DNA of 14,917 bases. Source: Thermoplasmata archaeon. GTDB lineage: Archaea; Thermoplasmatota; Thermoplasmata; WALJ01. The stretch is from positions 1 through 14,917 of the forward strand of contig WALJ01000202.1 of NCBI GenBank assembly GCA_015522885.1, in the 5' to 3' direction. Position 1 is the stretch's first letter. Each line of letters opens with the position of its first letter. Shown piece by piece: positions 1 through 7,074 of the stretch. The notes below the pieces were generated by a model. It saw nothing but the letters and a program-made list of their open reading frames with translations, had not been told where the DNA came from and made no database searches. A program made the position numbers and the translations under genes.

Positions 1-111
1 GATTATCTCTATCACTTCTCCCGGTTTGAGAGCCATGCTCTCTTTTTTCGCCATCTGCTGCCTTTCCTGAACGCTTTTTCCTCTTACATCGATCGTCTTT
101 TTCACATTCAT
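1..111 (-). CDS. TusA/SirA-like small protein, N-terminal 37 codons (partial)
   Basis: The reading frame runs off the left edge, so only the first 37 residues are visible. The pattern is that of the TusA sulfur-carrier fold: a beta strand ending in DVRG, an amphipathic helix, then LKPGEVIEII, which matches the usual DxRGxxCPxP...LxxGExLEV arrangement. The cysteine-proline motif expected directly after DVRG is missing; the residues there are KSVQER. This is therefore a TusA-like protein without the catalytic cysteine, or a DUF2249-type relative, and sulfur transfer should not be assumed. The ATG at 111-109 is chosen because GGTGAT lies a few bases upstream. A TATA box at 176-168 and a TTAGG palindrome at 141-156 precede it, suggesting regulated transcription. 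Family assignment is moderate because most of the protein is outside the window. Confidence 0.55.
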   Translation of the reverse strand, partial: MNVKKTIDVRGKSVQERQQMAKKESMALKPGEVIEII

Positions 112-140
112 TTCATCACCTTTTAGGCTTTCCATACTTG

Positions 141-156
141 GTTAGGTTTGCCTAAC
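141..156. promoter_or_regulatory. TTAGG-type palindromic operator candidate
   Basis: GTTAGG-TTTG-CCTAAC is a perfect inverted repeat with 6-bp arms and a 4-bp centre. It lies over the predicted start of transcription of the TusA-like gene, where a bound protein would block initiation. The half-site TTAGG recurs at 123-127, 19 bp away. TTAGG/CCTAA half-sites are characteristic of DtxR/IdeR-family metal-dependent repressors, which also occur in archaea. That the regulator is of this family is inference. Confidence 0.5.
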
Positions 157-167
157 AAAGAGAGGCG

Positions 168-176
168 TATTTAAAA
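168..176 (-). promoter_or_regulatory. TATA box for the TusA-like gene
   Basis: On the minus strand TTTTAAATA lies at 176-168. With the usual archaeal spacing of about 26 bp, transcription would begin near 145, giving a leader of about 35 nt with GGTGAT before the ATG at 111. The box is nearly symmetric and could also fire rightwards. Seen by pattern only. Confidence 0.5.
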
Positions 177-289
177 CTTTCTGACGAGAGTGTTCCGCTG
201 TGTTATACGCACACATGTATCACAGTTCCATTCTTCCGTCATAGTCACCACTTATCTATCACTTCCATCTTCTATGATAGACGAACAGT

Positions 290-317
290 AGGTATGGTAT
301 GAACCATACCTTTTTTC
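290..317 (+). terminator. Orphan intrinsic-terminator-like hairpin with T-run
   Basis: Perfect 9-bp arms AGGTATGGT (290-298) and ACCATACCT (303-311) enclose a 4-nt loop. A run of T follows at once (311-316), giving the shape of an intrinsic terminator on the plus strand. No plus-strand protein gene ends before it. It could close a small RNA starting near 198 from the symmetric TATA element at 168-176, or be a remnant of a lost gene. Confidence 0.5.
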
Positions 318-517
318 TAACCTTGAGGTCTCCTGCTTTTTCTCTTTCAACCCTCTCCTTTCCATTTCTTTTTGCAAAGCTCGGTCATGGTATCACCTAC
401 CTGCAACCGTGACCATCTCTGCGCTCCTTTTCAGGATTTTGATAAGAGAAATCACCGAGTTCGCTTCATATATGACATATGTAGGTGTATAAGACATGGG
501 GCGAAGAGGGGGAATAA

Positions 518-527
518 CCTTTATATG
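518..527 (+). promoter_or_regulatory. TATA box for the PKD surface-protein gene
   Basis: CCTTTATATG is preceded by the purine-rich GAGGGGGAATAA, a plausible BRE, which orients it rightwards. Transcription is expected near 549, leaving about 40 nt of leader that includes GGAGG at 577-581, 8 nt before the ATG at 590. Confidence 0.6.
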
Positions 528-589
528 GGAGGGCTTTATTCCGGCACTAATCCGTTATAGAGACAGATAAAATAATGGAGGAATCGACC

Positions 590-3493
590 ATGAACGAAAA
601 AAAGACAAAAGTACTGAGCTTCGTCGCAGTGCTTCTGATGACAGGGGCCATATTAGCGACGGTGCCGTTTGTAAGCGGAGTGAATGGAGACGAGAAGGGA
701 ACAATAGTTGTTGTAATTAAAGACTCGAACGGTCCTGTTCCTGTGGGATATGAAGTTGATGTTTATGATACCGCAAATGACATTATAAGTAGACACTATC
801 TTGCGAGAAACGGATATATTGAAATAGGTGTCTCGGCTGGATATTATCAAGTTAGGTTGCCTGCTCAGGAGGTCGGAAGCAATGCGTATTTCCCGGAGAA
901 ATCCGATGTCTTCAGGGTAGACCCCAATGCTACCGTTGATCGAAGTTTTACTGTTTCATATGCCTCTGAGAGCTATACACTCAAAGGAAGGGTGACGGAC
1001 AGCAACGGAGGAAATGTTTCCGGTGCCATGGTCTCAATAACAGATTACTTACATGATTTCGGTAAAGAGACCGTAACAGACAGCAACGGTACCTATTCCA
1101 TGAGTATATATAATAGCACTTTCGGGATAAGGGCATACCATGCGGGGATGGCAATAAATTATTCCTACGGTGTTATTATAAATTCTACTACAACTATAAA
1201 CATCACTCTAGAGAACAAGCCGTATATCACCGGATATGTAACCGATTCTACCAGCAAAAAAGGAATAATGGGTACAATACACATCACTCTCTATGATAAA
1301 GAGAGGAAAAAGGTGGTCATGAAAGAGAACGATTCTTCCGGTCCTTTTTTCCAGGTGAGCGCATACCCCGGTAACTTTTCCATTCTTATCTCGGCGGACG
1401 GCTATAATGCATACTTCAACGATTCCGTGTATTGTAGCGGCAGCAGCGTGGATATGGGCCAGATTTCATTACAAAAGGCAGTTAGGACGAGCATAAACAC
1501 GGCATATACGTTCAATGGTGATTTCAACAGCCTTCACATGTTAAAGACCGTGGCATATTCACCGGCCCATACGATAACCGGTCTCGAACTTGCAAGCAGC
1601 GGAAACCTGAGGTACCAGATAGACCACAACCCCAAATTTGGGAACGCTGACGGAATGGTGGATGCAAATGAGAGCAAGGCTTTCCAGAACTGGCTGAATA
1701 ATAAGACAACAAGCGTATCCACCTATGGCGAGCTATCGGCGAACGGGACATACTTCAATGAGACTTCCAGCACTGTTACGGTCAGCGGACTGGAGGGGAA
1801 TGTCACATCTGAGACTCCAATAAATATTGCGACGAGTGCTAATTTTACTTCCTATCGGAACATAAGCGAAAAGAATGTAAGTATCTTCATGGAAGTTGTT
1901 TATGACTCCTCGACTGTAGAGTACAATTACAGCATAGCACTTCCATCAGGGTATGAAAGAACTCATCTTTCCGCACCTTCTGATGTGGATGTCAGCGGAT
2001 TCACAACCGTTATTGCGAATCCCTCCGCGGGTACGGGTACGGCAACAGTTTCTTTCACGGCGGAGAAATCCCTTGCCGGAAACGCTTCCATAAACGTGGC
2101 AACAGGAGAATATGTCTATCAGAGGGATAACGACACATACATCGTCAAGGACGGAAAGAACGTATCCTTCGGTGCAGAGTTCACGGACCCCAACGGAAAT
2201 GAGAATTATGCTAACTACAGCTGGGATTTCAACGGAGATGGCACAGCTGACGCATATGGAAAGAGCGTTGTACATGCATTCTCTGCGGGTGGAGAACACA
2301 GCGTAGTTCTTACTGTCAAAGAAGCTGACGGGGAAGGCAACACCACCACCGCTAATCTGACGATACAGGTTGATGACACGAATCCGATACCCATAATAAA
2401 CACGGACACCACGAATGTGGATGAGAACACGGCCGTGGAATTCAACGCTTCCGCATCGAGTGACGTTGTTAACGGAAGCATAGATGGAATAATCCTCAGC
2501 TATCTCTGGGATTTCGGAGACAATACCTCCTCCACGCAGAAAGTGGTGGACCATTCCTATGAAAAATGGGGGACGTATACCGTTAAATTAACCGTAACCG
2601 ATGTTGTCGGAAACTCTAACAATACTACAAAAGAAATCACGGTCGATGATGCTACAAAGCCGGTACCCAAATTCAACTGGACCGTTGGCACCAACACAAC
2701 AGAAGATACGGGCGGCACCATATCACTGGTAGAAGGAGACACCGTCGAGTTCAATGCCAACCTTTCTTATGATCCGGATGGATATCGCGAAAAGGGAGTC
2801 ATAGACTCGTATATGTTGACTCTTAAAGAGGGAAATACTACTCTGTCATCCTCGATAAATCGTCCACTGACATACACATTCAGCACACCGGGCACATACA
2901 CTCTGGAACTGAACGTTACGGACCATTCCAGAAACTACAAGGAAATCTCCAGAATTGTGGATGTGAAATACGGTCCGAGACCGAGATTGGAAGTGAACAA
3001 TCTGACCCTTTCCACGAATTCGCCTGTGGAAGGAGAGAACCTCTACATAATAGCAAATATCTCCAACTTCGGGGATGCCGATTCCAATTCTCCCAGGGTA
3101 ACTTTCTATGTCAACGGAGACCCTCTGAGCGGAGATGTTAAGTTCTACGAATACGAGAACGGAAGCCTTGTGGAAACATCTCCCACAATTCCGAAAGGAG
3201 AATACAGGATAGTGAAGATAGCATGGACTCCGGCACAGGAGACATACACCATAAAAGTGAATGCTACGGACTCTGAAGAACCCTCCGGCTCTTCGATAAC
3301 CCATGAAAAGGAAATAAGGGTGACTGCAGGTCCCGCGGCTTGGAAAGGCATGATTCCGGTGATAATACTGGTCGTCGTAATTCTTGCGATAGTCGGACTT
3401 TACTATGCATATAACAAGGGAATCGGTCCGTTCGGAGAAGGGTTCAGAAAATCCGAGAAAAAAGAGAAAGGCAAGAAGAAAGAAAAGAAATAA
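590..3493 (+). CDS. Secreted, membrane-anchored PKD-domain surface glycoprotein
   Basis: A protein of 967 residues with a Sec-type signal peptide (KK, then a hydrophobic stretch to about residue 28). Two carboxypeptidase-regulatory-like beta sandwiches follow near 129-205 and 210-290, then an EF-hand-like segment near 345-370 (D-rich, with NADGMVDANE). Two clear PKD domains come near 505-590 (core YSWDFNGDG) and 600-690 (YLWDFGD), a third PKD-like domain near 700-790, and a CARDB-like domain near 796-897. One membrane helix lies at about 920-941 with a Lys-rich tail on the cytoplasmic side. I count close to 40 N-x-S/T sequons, fitting an N-glycosylated cell-surface protein. An ATG at 575 is in frame, but GGAGG at 577-581 lies 8 nt before the ATG at 590, so that start is preferred. 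The likely role is adhesion or envelope structure; no catalytic motif is visible. Confidence 0.85.
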   Translation: MNEKKTKVLSFVAVLLMTGAILATVPFVSGVNGDEKGTIVVVIKDSNGPVPVGYEVDVYDTANDIISRHYLARNGYIEIGVSAGYYQVRLPAQEVGSNAYFPEKSDVFRVDPNATVDRSFTVSYASESYTLKGRVTDSNGGNVSGAMVSITDYLHDFGKETVTDSNGTYSMSIYNSTFGIRAYHAGMAINYSYGVIINSTTTINITLENKPYITGYVTDSTSKKGIMGTIHITLYDKERKKVVMKENDSSGPFFQVSAYPGNFSILISADGYNAYFNDSVYCSGSSVDMGQISLQKAVRTSINTAYTFNGDFNSLHMLKTVAYSPAHTITGLELASSGNLRYQIDHNPKFGNADGMVDANESKAFQNWLNNKTTSVSTYGELSANGTYFNETSSTVTVSGLEGNVTSETPINIATSANFTSYRNISEKNVSIFMEVVYDSSTVEYNYSIALPSGYERTHLSAPSDVDVSGFTTVIANPSAGTGTATVSFTAEKSLAGNASINVATGEYVYQRDNDTYIVKDGKNVSFGAEFTDPNGNENYANYSWDFNGDGTADAYGKSVVHAFSAGGEHSVVLTVKEADGEGNTTTANLTIQVDDTNPIPIINTDTTNVDENTAVEFNASASSDVVNGSIDGIILSYLWDFGDNTSSTQKVVDHSYEKWGTYTVKLTVTDVVGNSNNTTKEITVDDATKPVPKFNWTVGTNTTEDTGGTISLVEGDTVEFNANLSYDPDGYREKGVIDSYMLTLKEGNTTLSSSINRPLTYTFSTPGTYTLELNVTDHSRNYKEISRIVDVKYGPRPRLEVNNLTLSTNSPVEGENLYIIANISNFGDADSNSPRVTFYVNGDPLSGDVKFYEYENGSLVETSPTIPKGEYRIVKIAWTPAQETYTIKVNATDSEEPSGSSITHEKEIRVTAGPAAWKGMIPVIILVVVILAIVGLYYAYNKGIGPFGEGFRKSEKKEKGKKKEKK

Positions 3494-3555
3494 ACCCCTT
3501 CCATTCCTCTTTTAATTCTTGAGTTCTGTGCTCAGTACTGTTTGTTATAGAAAAA

Positions 3556-3603
3556 TATTATTTATAGATAATTTTTTTATTGAACATGGCAAAGATTTAA
3601 TTA
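3556..3603 (+). promoter_or_regulatory. pyrG promoter region
   Basis: Two TATA-like elements are present: TTTATAGATA at 3561-3570 (predicted start near 3591, leader about 44 nt) and TTTAATTA at 3596-3603 (predicted start near 3626, leader about 9 nt). I cannot choose between them from sequence. GTGATG just before the start codon is the probable ribosome-binding site and favours the leadered transcript. Confidence 0.4.
3568..3580 (+). terminator. Oligo-T terminator candidate
   Basis: A run of seven T (within 3572-3579) lies about 80 nt after the surface-protein stop and just before pyrG. Archaeal RNA polymerase can terminate on oligo-T without a hairpin. The pyrimidine-rich segment at 3497-3520 is a weaker alternative. 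Confidence 0.3.
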
Positions 3604-3634
3604 CTTGAACCGTATGTGAGGTTCCCGTGATGAA

Positions 3635-5254
3635 ATGAAGTACATTGCGGTCACGGGCGGAGTTTTATCCGGTCTTGGAAAAGGAATAGCTGCATCCTCG
3701 ATAGGCAGGCTTTTGAAGGCAAGAGGTTTTAAAGTAACCGCTATCAAGATAGACCCCTATCTCAATGTGGATGCGGGTACGATGAACCCGTATCAGCACG
3801 GCGAAGTATTCGTCCTCGGAGATGGCGGAGAGGTGGACCTCGACCTCGGTAATTACGAAAGATTTCTCGACGAGTCCCTGAGCAGTGAGCACAACATAAC
3901 CACCGGAAAGGTATATCTCTCGGTAATAAACAAGGAGAGAGATGGGAAGTATCTCGGGGGCACGGTACAGATAATCCCGCATATAACCGATGAGATAAAG
4001 AAAAGAATAAGGAAGGTCGGAAGAGAAAGCGATGCGGACATAACGATAATAGAGGTGGGCGGAACCGTGGGAGACATAGAATCCATGCCGTTCCTTGAGG
4101 CTTTAAGGCAGATGCACAGGGAAGAGGGCGGGCATGTGAACTTTCTCTTCGTGCATACGACCCTTGTTCCGATACTCGGTACTGTCGGGGAGCCAAAAAC
4201 AAAGCCGACACAGCACTCCGTTAAAGAGCTCAGAGCAATAGGAATAACCCCCGATATAATCCTTGCGAGGTCTGAAAAGCCCATTCCGAAGAAGATAAAG
4301 CGAAAGATATCGCTGTTCTGCGATGTGCCGGAAAGGGCTGTTGTGAGCGCTCAGGATGTGAAAAGCATATATGAGGTGCCCCTCAACTTCGAGAAGCAGG
4401 GCCTCACCGACTACATAATCGAGAGAATGGAGCTCAATAACGGCTATGAACAGGATATAAGAGAGTGGGAGAAATTCGTGAAAAGATTGGAAAAAGCAAA
4501 AGGAGAGGTGGAAATAGCCATCGTTGGAAAATACACGGGCCTCAAAGATTCCTATATCAGCCACAAACAGGCTCTTGCGCATTCTTCCGCGGAAACGGGG
4601 GTAAATGTAAAGATAAGATGGCTCGAAGCCGATGATATAGAAAGAGACGGTGACATAGATAAATTTTTGCACGGTGTTGACGGCGTGGTGATACCCGGCG
4701 GTTTCGGGAACAGAGGCATAGAGGGGAAGATTATGTCCATAAAGTATGCCAGAGAGAACGGAATACCTTTCCTCGGAATCTGCTTGGGCTTCCAGCTGGC
4801 AACCATCGAGTTCTCAAGAAATGTTCTCGGAATGAAGGAAGCGGACAGCACGGAGTTCGACAGGAATACTCCTTATCCCGTGATAGACCTGTTGCCCGAG
4901 CAGAAAGATGTCAAGAAGATGGGGGGAACCATGAGACTGGGCGAACAGAAGGTATTTATTGAGAAAGGGAGTACTGCATACAAACTCTACGGTAAAACCG
5001 AGATATCCGAAAGGCACAGGCACAGATACGAGGTGAATCCCGATTTTATAGAGAAAATACAGGAAGGGGGCTTTATTTTCACAGGAAAGGACAGCGAGGG
5101 CATAAGGATGGAAATCGGAGAATTGAAAGAGCACCCTTACTTCATAGCGACCCAGTTCCATCCGGAATTCAAATCAAGACCGATGAAACCTGCGCCTGTA
5201 TATCTGGGACTCGTGAAAGCTGCGATGGAATACAGAAAAAAGAAAGGCTCTTAG
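3635..5254 (+). CDS. pyrG: CTP synthase
   Basis: A 539-residue CTP synthase, close to the usual length, which makes CTP from UTP, ATP and glutamine in the last step of de novo pyrimidine nucleotide synthesis. The N-terminal amidoligase domain (about 1-265) begins KYIAVTGGVLSGLGKG, the nucleotide-binding loop, followed by KIDPYLNVDAGTM and the metal-binding HGEVFVLGDGGE. The C-terminal class I glutamine amidotransferase domain carries GICLGFQ with nucleophile Cys383 and HPEF with His509 and Glu511. All key residues are present. The start ATG follows GTGATGAA; an ATG 5 nt upstream opens only a two-codon frame. The stop TAG overlaps the stop of the convergent truA by 2 nt. The next enzyme block, on the opposite strand, includes ndk, which supplies nucleoside triphosphates, but no shared promoter links them. 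Confidence 0.97.
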   Translation: MKYIAVTGGVLSGLGKGIAASSIGRLLKARGFKVTAIKIDPYLNVDAGTMNPYQHGEVFVLGDGGEVDLDLGNYERFLDESLSSEHNITTGKVYLSVINKERDGKYLGGTVQIIPHITDEIKKRIRKVGRESDADITIIEVGGTVGDIESMPFLEALRQMHREEGGHVNFLFVHTTLVPILGTVGEPKTKPTQHSVKELRAIGITPDIILARSEKPIPKKIKRKISLFCDVPERAVVSAQDVKSIYEVPLNFEKQGLTDYIIERMELNNGYEQDIREWEKFVKRLEKAKGEVEIAIVGKYTGLKDSYISHKQALAHSSAETGVNVKIRWLEADDIERDGDIDKFLHGVDGVVIPGGFGNRGIEGKIMSIKYARENGIPFLGICLGFQLATIEFSRNVLGMKEADSTEFDRNTPYPVIDLLPEQKDVKKMGGTMRLGEQKVFIEKGSTAYKLYGKTEISERHRHRYEVNPDFIEKIQEGGFIFTGKDSEGIRMEIGELKEHPYFIATQFHPEFKSRPMKPAPVYLGLVKAAMEYRKKKGS

Positions 5255-6003
5255 CTGAGATATCTCAAAAATTTCAGTCTCAAATCCGCTTCGAGCTTCT
5301 CATCGTCCAAATCCCTTACCTCAACCCTTTCGAACTCCATATTTTTGTATTTCACATCCATAAGAAACAGGGGTTCGGACGGCGCTATGCTGAAAATTAT
5401 CTTTTCACCCTTAATCGCCCTTTCCACATCTTCAATCCCTCGGTCTCCCTTTTCTATCGAGAGCATGGCACCCACAATCCTCCGTACCATCTGCCATAGA
5501 AAACTCTGTGCTCTTATGTCAATCAAGGTGAATTCTTCATCTTCGCCTATATCTATGTGTCTTATTTCTCTATGCGGGTTCCTTCCTTCTTCCATACGGG
5601 CAAATGATGAGAAATTGTGTTCTCCGAGAAAAATACCGGCGATTTCCTCGAAAAGAGAGGTGTCGTGCCTCCCGTATAAATGATACCTGTACCATCTCTC
5701 CTCCGCAATTCTCGGGTTGAAATCCAGAGGAACTTCCGCATATCCCAGAAAATAGATGTCCTCAATGTTGGCGTTCAGAGCCCTACATATCTCCTCGAGC
5801 CTGAAATTCGTATCGAAGGCTATGACATTCCCGAGAGCGCTCACACCTTTGTCGGTTCTGCTAGCGCTCCTGAACCTCAGATGCCTTGCACCTATCCTGT
5901 CCAGAGCATCGAGTATCTCGCTTTCAACTGTCCTGAGCCCGGGCTGCCTTGCATAACCGTGGAATTGCCTGCCGTCATACGCAAATTTGAGAGCTATTCT
6001 CAC
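5251..6003 (-). CDS. truA: tRNA pseudouridine synthase A
   Basis: A 250-residue TruA-family enzyme that converts uridines at positions 38-40 of the tRNA anticodon arm to pseudouridine. The N-terminal KFAYDGRQFHGYARQP and the catalytic SASRTDKGVSALG, with Asp51, are characteristic. NANIEDIYF and a C-terminal segment containing FLWQMVRRIVGA complete the family pattern. The start codon is GTG at 6003. No Shine-Dalgarno sequence precedes it, but a TATA box at 6028-6023 sits about 22-25 nt upstream, overlapping the ndk stop. That predicts a nearly leaderless transcript independent of, or additional to, read-through from ndk 25 nt away. The stop TAA overlaps the pyrG stop on the other strand. The family assignment is firm; the exact position specificity in this archaeon is inferred. 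Confidence 0.95.
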   Translation of the reverse strand: MRIALKFAYDGRQFHGYARQPGLRTVESEILDALDRIGARHLRFRSASRTDKGVSALGNVIAFDTNFRLEEICRALNANIEDIYFLGYAEVPLDFNPRIAEERWYRYHLYGRHDTSLFEEIAGIFLGEHNFSSFARMEEGRNPHREIRHIDIGEDEEFTLIDIRAQSFLWQMVRRIVGAMLSIEKGDRGIEDVERAIKGEKIIFSIAPSEPLFLMDVKYKNMEFERVEVRDLDDEKLEADLRLKFLRYLS

Positions 6004-6022
6004 GACGGTAAATTGTCAGAGA

Positions 6023-6028
6023 TATAAA
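6023..6028 (-). promoter_or_regulatory. TATA box giving a near-leaderless truA transcript
   Basis: TTTATA on the minus strand is centred about 26 bp before position 6000, so transcription would start within a few bases of the GTG at 6003. It partly overlaps the end of ndk. The lack of a ribosome-binding site before the GTG agrees with leaderless initiation. Confidence 0.45.
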
Positions 6029-6481
6029 TCAATCGTGGATGTAGTCCTCGCAGGCTCTCTCCCACTTTATCATATCCGACTCATCAAAGAATATGGAAAT
6101 CTCACGCTCCGCACTTTCCTCCGAGTCCGAGGCATGAACGAGGTTCATCCTCGTTATCGCACCGAAATCCCCTCTTATAGTGCCTGAATCCGCTTGATGA
6201 GGGTCAGTTTTGCCCACGAGTTTTCTGACGGCCTTTATTGCGTTCTCTCCTTCCCAGACCATTGCCAGAACAGGGCCCGATGTTATGAAATCCACTAAGG
6301 CCGGATAGAACGGCTTCCCCACATGCTCCGCATAGTGCCTTGATGCAAGCTCTTCATCCATCTTCAGAAGTTTTGCGGCGGTCATCTTGAGCCCTTTCCT
6401 CTCGAATCTGGCGATTATCTGACCTGCCAGTGCCCTTGAGAGTGCATCGGGTTTCAACATCACGAAGGTTCTCTCAATCAT
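6029..6481 (-). CDS. ndk: Nucleoside diphosphate kinase
   Basis: A 150-residue NDP kinase, normal family length, which moves the gamma phosphate of ATP to NDPs through a phosphohistidine. Visible motifs are TFVMLKPDA at the N-terminus, FYPALVDFITSGPVLAMVWEG, the KTDPHQADSGTIRGDFG loop and the catalytic NLVHASDS with His116. It ends in a typical WERACEDYIHD tail. The ATG at 6481 comes 1 nt after the stop of rpl24e (TAATATG), so translation is coupled to the ribosomal protein gene. The order L7Ae, S28e, L24e, ndk is a well-known archaeal cluster. There infB often follows ndk, whereas here truA does. Confidence 0.97.
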   Translation of the reverse strand: MIERTFVMLKPDALSRALAGQIIARFERKGLKMTAAKLLKMDEELASRHYAEHVGKPFYPALVDFITSGPVLAMVWEGENAIKAVRKLVGKTDPHQADSGTIRGDFGAITRMNLVHASDSEESAEREISIFFDESDMIKWERACEDYIHD

Positions 6482-6482
6482 A

Positions 6483-6848
6483 TTATTCCTTCTTCTCTGT
6501 CTTTTTCACCGATTTCTTGGTCTTTTTCTTCTCCTCTCCCTTCTTTGTCTTTTTGCTTGTCTTCTCTGTCTTTTTTCCCTCTCGGCTCTCCTTCTTCACT
6601 TTCTTAGTTACCTTCTTTGTCTTTTTTCCCTTCTCTTCCTCTTTCTTCGAGCCTGTTCTTATGGACTTCTCCCTAGCATAGTCCTTTGTCCATCCCACTC
6701 TTCTCGGAACCCTCTTCAATTCCATGGAGTTCTTGAAACACTTGCTGCTGCAGAAGAAGAGCACCGTACCGTCCTTTTTAACATACATTCTGCCGGTTCC
6801 GGGCTCTATTTCCTTTCCGCAGAACGAGCATATTCTTCTTTCAACCAT
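6483..6848 (-). CDS. rpl24e: Ribosomal protein eL24 with long lysine-rich tail
   Basis: The first 65 or so residues are a standard archaeal eL24 of the large subunit, with a zinc ribbon made by Cys7, Cys10, Cys33 and Cys37 (CSFCGKEI...FFCSSKCF) and the basic segment RRVGWTKDYAR. Residues 68-121 form an added low-complexity tail in which 27 of 54 residues are lysine, mixed with Glu, Thr, Val and Ser. Archaeal eL24 proteins are commonly about 60-70 residues, so the tail nearly doubles the length. It is probably disordered and RNA-binding, but that is inference. The start ATG at 6848 follows GGTGAT, which overlaps the stop codon of rps28e, so the two are translationally coupled. Confidence 0.95.
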   Translation of the reverse strand: MVERRICSFCGKEIEPGTGRMYVKKDGTVLFFCSSKCFKNSMELKRVPRRVGWTKDYAREKSIRTGSKKEEEKGKKTKKVTKKVKKESREGKKTEKTSKKTKKGEEKKKTKKSVKKTEKKE

Positions 6849-6852
6849 AACA

Positions 6853-7065
6853 TCACCTTGGTCTGAGCTTCTTCGCTTCTCTGGCAGTCTCTCTCAGCAT
6901 CAGCACGTCCCCGACCTGCACCGGCCCCATTACGTTTCTCGTGATTATCCTTCCTTTGTCCCGTCCGTCAAGCACTCTGACCTTTACCTGAAGGGCTTCT
7001 CCGGTCATACCGGTTCTTCCGATTACTTCCACGACTTCTGCGGGAATTCCCTTATCTTCGTCCAA
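6853..7065 (-). CDS. rps28e: Ribosomal protein eS28, TTG start
   Basis: A 70-residue small-subunit protein of the OB-fold eS28 family, recognised by PAEVVEVIGRTGMTGE, QVKVRVLDGRDKGRIITRNV and the C-terminal LRETAREAKKLRPR. Length is typical. No ATG or GTG is available at the N-terminus. The only suitable start is TTG at 7065-7063, preceded by GAGGGAT right after the TGA stop of rpl7ae, which gives MDEDKGIPAEV, as expected for the family. The gene is inside the ribosomal operon, 9 nt after rpl7ae, and overlaps the ribosome-binding site of rpl24e. Confidence 0.93.
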   Translation of the reverse strand: MDEDKGIPAEVVEVIGRTGMTGEALQVKVRVLDGRDKGRIITRNVMGPVQVGDVLMLRETAREAKKLRPR

Positions 7066-7074
7066 TCAAATCCC

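Larger units (their letters stand above)
112..589. other. Long intergenic region without a convincing gene
   Basis: This stretch separates the divergent TusA-like and PKD-protein genes. It holds the TusA-like promoter and operator (141-176), an orphan hairpin with a T-run (290-317), and the promoter (518-527) and ribosome-binding site (577-581) of the surface protein. The middle, about 318-510, is pyrimidine-rich up to about 372 and shows only short open frames. None of these has both a good start context and a recognisable product. Confidence 0.7.

Noticed and set aside
393..497. Minus-strand 34-codon frame whose ATG lies about 26 bp from the symmetric TATA box at 518-527
   Set aside because: The spacing is tempting, but the purine-rich BRE lies on the side that orients this promoter rightwards, the peptide matches nothing known, and frames this short are common by chance.
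372..560. Plus-strand open frame of 62 codons before the surface protein
   Set aside because: It begins at a TTG without ribosome-binding site, shows no protein-like pattern, and overlaps the promoter of the surface-protein gene.
1946..2554. 202-codon frame antisense to the PKD domains
   Set aside because: It is a shadow of the PKD-coding region, with no promoter or ribosome-binding site.
3630..3638. Two-codon upstream ORF (ATGAAATGA) overlapping the pyrG start
   Set aside because: The same GTGATGAAATGAA string precedes the TusA-like start, so it most likely reflects a common ribosome-binding-site context and not a regulatory uORF.
6430..6681. Phe/Ser-rich plus-strand frame opposite the eL24 tail
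   Set aside because: It is the complement of the Lys-rich low-complexity tail; the sense frame is supported by the zinc ribbon and operon context.
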